Position numbers and translations under genes: made by a program | In this document: in pieces, positions 57,519 to 64,000 of the stretch | Layout of the letters: each line of letters opens with the position of its first letter | Position numbering within the stretch: position 1 is the stretch's first letter | NCBI GenBank assembly: GCA_038030265.1 | Contig: CM075941.1 | Span: forward strand, 39,370,164 to 39,434,163 | Source of the DNA: Corythucha ciliata | Lineage: Eukaryota; Arthropoda; Insecta; Hemiptera; Tingidae | Length of the DNA: 64,000 nucleotides | Direction of reading: 5' to 3' | The notes under the pieces: model-generated | The model's database searches: none | Told to the model about the DNA's origin: nothing | Seen by the model: only the letters and a program-made list of their open reading frames with translations

Positions 57519-57789
57519 CTTTGTTTGGCCTCGCCAGCAAAGGGTCTATTCCTCTTCTCTACTGGCCTCGCCATAGAGAAGATTCCTCCCGTTTCGTCAG
57601 GTTTTTATTTTTTTTTTAGGCTCCTTTTCCTCCCAAATACCCCGCATCCTTGACTCTGGTCGGCCTCGTCCCCAGAGGGTCTATTTTTCTTTTCGGCCTC
57701 GTCGAAAAGAAAATTCTCTTCTCTTCTTAACGTGTGGCCTCGTCCTCGTTAAGATCTTTCCCCTTGACCAAGGCCTCGTCTTGGTCAAG
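57519..57789 (+). promoter_or_regulatory. Six-hairpin leader array with common loop GGCCTCGYC
   Basis: Six hairpins, each with GGCCTCGCC or GGCCTCGTC in the loop and a different stem. H1 57519-57542 (CTTTG/CAAAG), H2 57553-57582 (TCTTCTCTA/TAGAGAAGA), H3 57654-57677 (CTCTGG/CCAGAG), H4 57685-57713 (TTTTCTTTTC/GAAAAGAAAA), H5 57725-57754 (TCTTAACG/CGTTAAGA), H6 57763-57789 (CTTGACCAA/TTGGTCAAG). A further hairpin with a GTTT loop (57879-57904) lies just before the ORF. Constant loops on unrelated stems point to a structured RNA or DNA element, perhaps protein-binding. Confidence 0.75.
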
Positions 57790-57959
57790 CCCCAATACCC
57801 CCCTCCTCTCGTCACCTGGTAGCCAAGAATTTATCTCTCACCTTTCTCTTTTCCCCCTTTCCTCCAAAAGTGACCCGGCTTTCCCTGGTGTTTACCAAGG
57901 AAAGTAAATTTTAGGAAATTTTCGAATTTCAGTTTTCCGTGGTCACTTTTCCTTGTCTT

Positions 57960-58820
57960 ATGTCCCCTCTACTCCAGCCACCTCCCCCTCGATATATTCC
58001 GCATCACCTTCCGCCTCCTCCCCTTAAAGGTGAAACTGGGCCATTTCGTCCCGAACGTTGCACCACCGTACCGTTAGTAAAAATTAAAAAGCGGTATTAC
58101 GCCGGCACTCACGGGGTGTTCGGTACCGGTCCCCCCCTGAAACGGGATATAGTATTTGGACCTCAGAGCGCCTCTGGATTTCTCCCCCTCAGGGCCTTGT
58201 ATTTTACTCCCCCGGAACATTTGGTTCCCGATAATATACACCCAAACGACCCCAACGTTATTTTTATAGGTCAGGACCCCATCACTTCCCCGCCCGGAAC
58301 CGAGGAATTGGGATTTGTCGGATCCGATCTTCGGTATTTCCGAAATAAACCTCCTTTCCCAAAAAGGTGTTTCGAAATCCACCTCGCGGGAGGAGGAATA
58401 ATTGTCCGTGGAGACGGATTCCCCCCTTACTGCACCCCCCATGTCTTTCTACCGCCCCCGGGACAGAAACTCTCAAATCGTCCCTTAAAGTGCAGGAATT
58501 GTGACGCCATTACCCGTTGTGGTGTCTGTGGGTGTCCTCAAACAAATTTACGTCGGTTAAAAAAGGGGGAACCAAGCTTGTTCCCTCCGTTGCTCTTTTC
58601 AGAGCCTCCCCCTCTAAAATTTACCCGGAAAGAACGCGCCATTCTACCCCCTAACGACCCCCGTCGATTGTTTTACCCCCGAGAGTTGTCTCAGACCAGT
58701 TCCGACGCGTCTGATTTGAGCCAACTCTCAATCCTCCTCGAACCCTACGTCTTAACCCCGCCCGACTACGACAATCTATCTCCCCCGACGCCTCCGCCGT
58801 CGACATCCCGGAAGACGTAG
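57960..58820 (+). CDS. Proline-rich Cys-motif protein, copy 1 (3' frameshift)
   Basis: 286 codons from the ATG at 57960; the upstream in-frame GTG at 57939 is less likely. The sequence is Pro-rich (LLQPPPPRYIPHHLPPPPLK). A middle region reads LYFTPPEHLVPDNIHPNDPN and LGFVGSDLRYF. A CRNC-x5-CGVCGC motif (Cys at residues 178, 181, 187, 190, 192) is followed by PQTNLRRLKK and a Ser/Pro-rich acidic tail. The last residues are frame-shifted against copy 2 by one C fewer at about 58789. The Cys cluster could bind zinc and nucleic acid. I recognise no family; the divergent copy at 8.8 kb shows it is repeated. Confidence 0.55.
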   Translation: MSPLLQPPPPRYIPHHLPPPPLKGETGPFRPERCTTVPLVKIKKRYYAGTHGVFGTGPPLKRDIVFGPQSASGFLPLRALYFTPPEHLVPDNIHPNDPNVIFIGQDPITSPPGTEELGFVGSDLRYFRNKPPFPKRCFEIHLAGGGIIVRGDGFPPYCTPHVFLPPPGQKLSNRPLKCRNCDAITRCGVCGCPQTNLRRLKKGEPSLFPPLLFSEPPPLKFTRKERAILPPNDPRRLFYPRELSQTSSDASDLSQLSILLEPYVLTPPDYDNLSPPTPPPSTSRKT

Positions 58821-58825
58821 ATATG

Positions 58826-60615
58826 CTTCTGGCGGGCTCAATTTTCAAAACTACATCCTCGCGCCCTCTATCGTCTTTACCCTTCACCTCAATATTTCCT
58901 CATTTGAAACCTACTTCAAAACTTTTAGCTCCCATTTTCTTAACGACCTCTATCTTGCAACATTTCACACAACTCTTATATTTCTCTCCCTTGAGTTCTC
59001 GTTTCAGTTTCCGAATTTTCCCTTTAATAGAACCAAATCTTTTGTTTCCTAATATCAGTTTATAATAATCTTAACACTAACCCCAGTACCAATTTTAAAC
59101 TACTACTTCAACTTTCTCTATTCCCCTTCTCTATCGCTTGTGTACTTTCTTATTTGATTACACCCCCTTTCTTGCCTTCACTAGATATGAACTCGTTGTC
59201 AATTTAGCGTCTTGTCTCGTTCAAGTGTGATCAATTTGTTAAATCGTTTTAAAGTCTTTATTTCACCCAGTGTGTCTTGTCTTACTTCCTACCCCCCATC
59301 CTTACACTTTGTTTGGCCTCGCCAGCAAAGGGTCTATTCCTCTTCTCTACTGGCCTCGCCATAGAGAAGATTCCTCCCGTTTCGTCAGGTTTTTATTTTT
59401 TTTTTAGGCTCCTTTTCCTCCCAAATACCCCGCATCCTTGACTCTGGTCGGCCTCGTCCCCAGAGGGTCTATTTTTCTTTTCGGCCTCGTCGAAAAGAAA
59501 ATTCTCTTCTCTTCTTAACGTGTGGCCTCGTCCTCGTTAAGATCTTTCCCCTTGACCAAGGCCTCGTCTTGGTCAAGCCCCAATACCCCCCTCCTCTCGT
59601 CACCTGGTAGCCAAGAATTTATCTCTCACCTTTCTCTTTTCCCCCTTTCCTCAAAAAGTGACCCGGCTTTCCCTGGTGTTTACCAAGGAAAGTAAATTTT
59701 AGGAAATTTTCGAATTTCAGTTTTCCGTGGTCACTTTTCCTTGTCTTATGTCCCCTCTACTCCAGCCACCTCCCCCTCGATATATTCCGCATCACCTTCC
59801 GCCTCCTCCCCTTAAAGGTGAAACTGGGCCATTTCGTCCCGAACGTTGCACCACCGTACCGTTAGTAAAAATTAAAAAAGCGGTATTACGCCGGCACTCA
59901 CGGGGTGTTCGGTACCGGTCCCCCCCTGAAACGGGATATAGTATTTGGACCTCAGAGCGCCTCTGGATTTCTCCCCCTCAGGGCCTTGTATTTTACTCCC
60001 CCGGAACATTTGGTTCCCGATAATATACACCCAAACGACCCCAACGTTATTTTTATAGGTCAGGACCCCATCACTTCCCCGCCCGGAACCGAGGAATTGG
60101 GATTTGTCGGATCCGATCTTCGGTATTTCCGAAATAAACCTCCTTTCCCAAAAAGGTGTTTCGAAATCCACCTCGCGGGAGGAGGAATAATTGTCCGTGG
60201 AGACGGATTCCCCCCTTACTGCACCCCCCATGTCTTTCTACCGCCCCCGGGACAGAAACTCTCAAATCGTCCCTTAAAGTGCAGGAATTGTGACGCCATT
60301 AACCGTTGTGGTGTCTGTGGGTGTCCTCAAACAAATTTACGTCGGTTAAAAAAGGGGGAACCAAGCTTGTTCCCTCCGTTGCTCTTTTCAGAGCCTCCCC
60401 CTCTAAAATTTACCCGGAAAGAACGCGCCATTCTACCCCCTAACGACCCCCGTCGATTGTTTTACCCCCGAGAGTTGTCTCAGACCAGTTCCGACGCGTC
60501 TGATTTGAGCCAACTCTCAATCCTCCTCGAACCCTACGTCTTAACCCCGCCCGACTACGACAATCTATCTCCCCCCGACGCCTCCGCCGTCGACATCCCG
60601 GAAGACGTAGATATG
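58826..60615 (+). repeat. 1.79-kb tandem unit, copy 2
   Basis: Direct repeat of 57037-58825, offset 1,789 then 1,788. It continues beyond the duplication end into TCAGGGACTAA, the natural stop of the ORF, which copy 1 lacks because of the junction. Confidence 0.9.
59307..59577 (+). promoter_or_regulatory. Six-hairpin leader array, copy 2
   Basis: All six stems and loops are identical to those in copy 1 at an offset of 1,788. Confidence 0.75.
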
Positions 60616-60633
60616 CTTCTTCTCAGGGACTAA
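59748..60633 (+). pseudogene. Proline-rich Cys-motif protein, copy 2 (5' frameshift)
   Basis: Same protein as copy 1 with the natural C-terminus (AVDIPEDVDMLLLRD) but one extra A in the run near 59874-59879, which shifts the frame after residue 43. Without that base the frame would be about 294 codons. Each tandem copy therefore carries a different single-base break, and neither is fully open. Confidence 0.55.
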
Positions 60634-60652
60634 ATCAATCAATAATCAAAAA

Positions 60653-60849
60653 AATGACGTCCCCCTACTATTCCCCCCGTCCAGTCACTCCGGGACTTTT
60701 CCAACAGGACCCGCGCACGGTGACATAAGTTTGACTCGTTTGGGCAGCGATTGTGGACCACGCATGAGGGAAAAATTGTTAAAAAACTTGGGAAAAGTGA
60801 GGATTCTCATGTGGTGAGAGGTGCTTCAGTTTCAAGAAAGGGACCTACT
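60653..60849. other. Short spacer before the Penelope RT
   Basis: A 25-codon frame (MTSPYYSPRPVTPGLFQQDP) follows the ORF stop and has the same C-rich style. After about 60725 base composition turns AT-rich. Confidence 0.3.
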
Positions 60850-61920
60850 GAGGGCTGGCCCAGTTCAGAGATTTGCATAAAAAAGGTTTCGTGGTGAATT
60901 TGTCAGGGGAAGAAGTACCCACTGGCGTGTTGAATGTGCTTAGTTTGGGAGACTCATTTAATGTAAACGAATTTAACAACAATAAAAACTTTTTTCGATT
61001 TTTAACGGGGATAGAGGCAATGTTGGGGAGGTTGGACACTTCTGACAACCACAAAAACGCGATACGTAACAAAATCGTACGACAGATTGCAGGGGTGCAG
61101 CGTAATATAGGGGAAAAGAAAACTTCTAAAGGGATAATTGGTACATTAGATAGAGAAATCAAAAATAACCTCCGAATGGCTAGGGATTTATTCAAAAATA
61201 AAACTGATTTGTTCGTAGTAAAGTCAGATAAATCAAAAACGTGCGTTATATTACAACGCAAAACCTATAATTCGAAGGTCTCAGAAATGTTGGACGATAA
61301 AAACAACTATAGGAAACTCAGAGAGGATCCCATGAAAACCACCACCAAAGAGGTCGATAAGTACCTAGCTAAATTAATTAGGTATAAATTTATCGATAAG
61401 ACAAACAAGACCAAACTTAGCCCCTTGCATGCGGCCCCTCCCCGACTGTATGGTCTCGTGAAGACCCACAAGCCGGATCAACCATCACGCCCCATTGTAA
61501 GCAGCATTGGTTCCCCGACAGAAAAGATAGGGAAATATTTGAATCCCTGCCTTAACAGTCTATGTCGGAATAACAAGTACGACGTAGTTAGTTCTTTAGA
61601 CTTCATTAATAAAATAAAAGATTTAAAAATTCCAGAAGATAACATCCTTATTTCTTTTGACGTAGAGTCATTATTTACAAACGTTCCGTTGAACGACGCA
61701 TACAAGATTATTAATGAAAATTGGGACCAAGTCGCTCCATACCCTGACATGAGCAAACAAATTTTCCTAGAAGGTCTAAAAATTGTGTTGTAGCAACGGG
61801 TTTCTTAAATGGAATGGTGAATTTTACCGGTAACTATGGGGAATCCCTGTGGGGGGCCCATGGAGCCTCAACATTGCTTCTATCTATTTCAATAATCTGT
61901 TGAATAAAGTTTTGGAGAAG
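60850..61920 (+). pseudogene. Penelope-like reverse transcriptase, truncated
   Basis: KGFVVNLSGEEVPTGVLNVL then SLGDSFNV matches the segment before the Penelope RT. PPRLYGLVKTHKPDQPSRPI and VSSIGSPTEKIGKYL are the RT1-2 region. ILISFDVESLFTNVPLNDAY holds motif A with the first catalytic Asp at 61659-61661. After a stop and frame change at 61793, LWGIPVGGPWSLNIASIYFN supplies motif B. The element is cut at about 61920 before the YADD box, so motif C, the connector and GIY-YIG are missing. The open part is 306 codons. It is a separate copy or family from the one at 45-47 kb. Confidence 0.85.
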
Positions 61921-61928
61921 GCACCCAA

Positions 61929-63210
61929 GCTAACGGTCCGTTAGCGTCCTTTGGTGCTGTCCGTAGTGTCTGCTTCGCCGGGTTCGGCAAGGACAGGGAA
62001 AGGTTCGGACAGGATCGGTCTTGCTCGATGAATTCTGGGGCAGACACAAGTGTCGCTAAGCCCCGTAGTATCTATCGAGTTCCACCGGGGGTGAGGGAAC
62101 GAGAGGAACTGTTGACCGGAGTCGTCCCAACGGTCTGGCACGAACGCCTACCGGTGGTCACGTCCACAATAGGGGTTTCCTTCAACAAGCGTCCGGAGTC
62201 TTCTCAACGGATGTGTCGAACTTGGAAGGTTCCCGCAAGGTTATCCTGCCGGTCCGGTTTTATATATGCGTCAAGTGTATGACGACTTTAACAGTGACGG
62301 TCTAATCCACAATAGGGTTTTCCTTCAACAAGCGTCCGGAGTCTTCTCAACGGATATGTCGAACTTGGAAGGTTCCCGCAAGGTTATCCGACTGTTCGGT
62401 TTTGCTCTATGCGTCAGGTTACTGACGACTTGAAAAAAATGACGGTCTAATCCCCAATAGTGTTTCCCTTCAACAAGTGTCCGGAGTCTTCTCGACGGAT
62501 ATGTCGAACTTGGAAGGTTCCCGTAAGGTTATCCGTCCAATTTACTTGGAGCTATGCGTCCGGTTTAGGACGACTTGAGCCAGGGGCGGTTTAATCCACA
62601 ATAGGGTGTCCACTTCAACAAGCGTCCGGAGTATTCTCAACGGAGTAGAGCTTGGAAGGTTCCCGTGAGGTTATCCGCACCACTGGTCAGAAAAAAGAAA
62701 AAAATACACTGGCTATGGGTAGCCTGTTGGGCTAACCGTCCGTTAGCGTCCCTTGGTGTTGTCCGCAGCGTCTTCTTCGCCGAGTTTGGCAAGGATAGGG
62801 AAAGGTTCGGACAGGATCGGTCTTACTCAATGAATTCTGGGGCAGACACAAGTGTCCCTAAGCCCCGTAGTATCTATCAAGCTCCACCGAGGTTAAGGGA
62901 ATGAATATAAAGAATAACCGGAGTCTTCTCTACGGTCTGGCACGGATGCCTATCGGCGGTCAGGTCCACAATAGGGTTTCCACTTCAACAAGCGTCCGGA
63001 GTCTTCTCAACGGAGTAGAGCTTGGAAGGTTCCCGTAAGGTTATCCTGCCGGTCCGATTGTATAATATACGTCAGTTCACTGACGACTTGAAATAATGAC
63101 GGTTTAAGCCCCAGTAGGGTGTCCCCTTCAACAAGCGTCCGGAGTCTTCTCAACGGAGTAGAGCTTGGAAGGTTCCCGTGAGGTTATCCGCACCACTGGT
63201 CAAAAAAAAA
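61929..63210 (+). repeat. GC-rich tandem repeat block with conserved hairpin
   Basis: A higher-order unit (GCTAACGGTCCGTTAGC start at 61930, related start at 62731) contains submonomers of about 145 bp. Their shared words are AACAAGCGTCCGGAGTCTTC, CTTGGAAGGTTCCCG and AAGGTTATCC. Submonomers begin near 62167, 62311, 62451 and 62597, and again near 62965 and 63107. Four carry a 5-bp-stem, 6-nt-loop hairpin (62269-62284, 62412-62427, 62557-62572, 63070-63085). Confidence 0.8.
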
Positions 63211-64000
63211 CAAAACGGGTTAAGAGGCCTCGGTCAGGGTCAGCCTTATACCAACCGGTCAGGATCGAATCACTGAAGGGCCGGAAAGGTTCCCAATAGG
63301 CTTTGCCCGTGGATGCCTTGGTAGGGTGTGACGTCACGAACGGTCAAGAGTCGTCTCAATTGACCGCTGGACGTTTTCCCGTACGGCGTGATTTTTGGTG
63401 AGCGATCCTTCGCTTCGGGAAGACTGCGTCGCCGCTGTTGTACTTCCGGATCGTCGTGGGTTCTGGAGTTTCCAGTCGTTGAAGCCGCTGGAGGGTCGTA
63501 CTGTTTCCCAGTCGAGTGGTCCAATGGCAGGCTGAAGATCTGGTCCAGGTTGCTGGGGTGTTTCCCGTTTGACTTCTCGACACGAAGTGGAGTGCCGGCG
63601 CTCGGGTTATATAGTCGGTGGGTGGTTTCCGCCCACTCCCACCCGCTCGGGTGGCTCAGTGGGTTGACCGTTGGGTGGTGGGTGGTTCCCTTTCCGACTT
63701 TTCCCCCACCTGGAGGGCTCCTTTTTTTTTTGTGTAGGAATCTCTTGGAAAATTGTTTCCCCTGGGAGGGGCGACTTACATAATTAATTGTTAGCGGAAT
63801 TAATTACCCGACGTCATCCTCCCCCCAGCCGATCCCCAGGGATAAAATTTTATAAAAAAGAAACGCCGGTGGTTTACAAAATTATTATTGTTATTATATA
63901 TATATGTCGCATCCATATCGAGTAATTGTCCATTTCACGAAATGGATGTCCATTTCACGAAGTGGCTCCACTTGCCGTAACTTCAAAAAATTACGACACC
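63211..64000. other. GC-rich non-coding tail, unassigned
   Basis: Continues the style of the tandem block with GGTTCCC-type words to about 63770. It includes inverted GGTGGG/CCCACC words at 63615-63660 and a TTATATAG near 63607. From 63780 it is AT-rich, with a palindromic tandem GTCCATTTCACGAAATGGAT / GTCCATTTCACGAAGTGG at 63928-63968. No gene is seen. Confidence 0.35.

Larger units (their letters stand above)
57037..58825 (+). repeat. 1.79-kb tandem unit, copy 1
   Basis: The unit begins at CTTCTGGCGGGCTC and contains a pyrimidine-rich leader, a six-hairpin array and a proline-rich ORF. It abuts copy 2 at a CTTCT microhomology (58826-58830). I counted about five differences between copies, mostly single-base indels in homopolymers. 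Confidence 0.9.

Noticed and set aside
58074..58442. 122-codon antisense frame opposite the proline-rich ORF (and its copy at 59872)
   Set aside because: A shadow of the C-rich coding strand; the homologous divergent copy conserves the sense frame, not this one.
62423..62440. CTGACGA in the tandem repeats looks like a hammerhead core
   Set aside because: No helix II follows and the word is not conserved in the other monomers (AGGACGA, ATGACGA); it is explained by the 5-bp hairpin.
1..64000. CRISPR arrays, bacterial operons, rRNA genes
   Set aside because: No regularly spaced identical repeats with unique spacers, no ribosome-binding sites or gene packing, no rRNA-like sequence; introns and eukaryotic transposons dominate.

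Overview
The window is eukaryotic, AT-rich and almost entirely made of transposable elements. The mix (Transib with a RAG1-like core, Tigger/pogo, PIF/Harbinger with a MADF partner, piggyBac, hAT, DDE_1-type elements, Ty3/gypsy, a CR1/L2-like LINE, Penelope-like elements with hammerhead motifs, and many MITEs with TAA or TTAA target duplications) points to an arthropod, most likely an insect. I see no convincing single-copy host gene. Spliced reading frames with GT-AG introns occur, but the best ones sit inside transposons.

Layout. 0-5.9 kb: piggyBac and MULE-like remnants, degenerate short repeats, two complete TTAA foldback MITEs. 6.1-8.3 kb: full-length Tigger/pogo element with a frameshifted transposase. 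8.6-10 kb: a divergent, broken copy of an unusual proline-rich Cys-motif ORF, then another MITE. 10.5-13.1 kb: large foldback element and degenerate repeats. 14.9-17.3 kb: LINE with SGNH-like ORF1 and endonuclease, no reverse transcriptase. 17.9-21.2 kb: complete Transib with CATCG target duplications and RSS-like ends, inserted in a GC-rich leader with its own TATA box. 21.9-23.7 kb: gypsy gag-pol, minus strand. 25.3-26.6 kb: DDE_1 pseudogene. 26.7-34.4 kb: MITEs, a 300-bp inverted-repeat pair enclosing a four-exon frame, and exons of a Myb/SANT-like gene.

34.7-41.0 kb: complete Harbinger element with two apparently intact, convergent spliced genes (412-aa DDE transposase, about 261-aa MADF protein) and a 1.75-kb foldback nested between them. 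41.0-43.7 kb: nested MITEs and a foldback-type element whose arms are tandem hairpin repeats, one arm split by a solo LTR. 45.4-47.3 kb: two Penelope copies head to head, each with GIY-YIG sequence and a hammerhead-like motif. 48.2-50.9 kb: hAT and second Harbinger remnants. 53.4-54.3 kb: palindromic cluster of three tRNA-like units. 54.9-56.3 kb: DDE and piggyBac remnants.

56.3-64 kb is the most unusual part. A Penelope N-terminal frame is followed by a 1.79-kb unit present twice in tandem (about five differences seen). Each unit has a leader with six successive hairpins that all display GGCCTCGYC in the loop on six unrelated stems, then a proline-rich ORF with a C-x2-C-x5-C-x2-C-x-C motif. 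A Penelope reverse transcriptase follows, and then GC-rich tandem repeats with a hairpin that shows a compensatory base change. The same ORF family appears as the divergent copy at 8.8-9.4 kb, so it is a repeated, probably mobile family that I cannot match to any known one.
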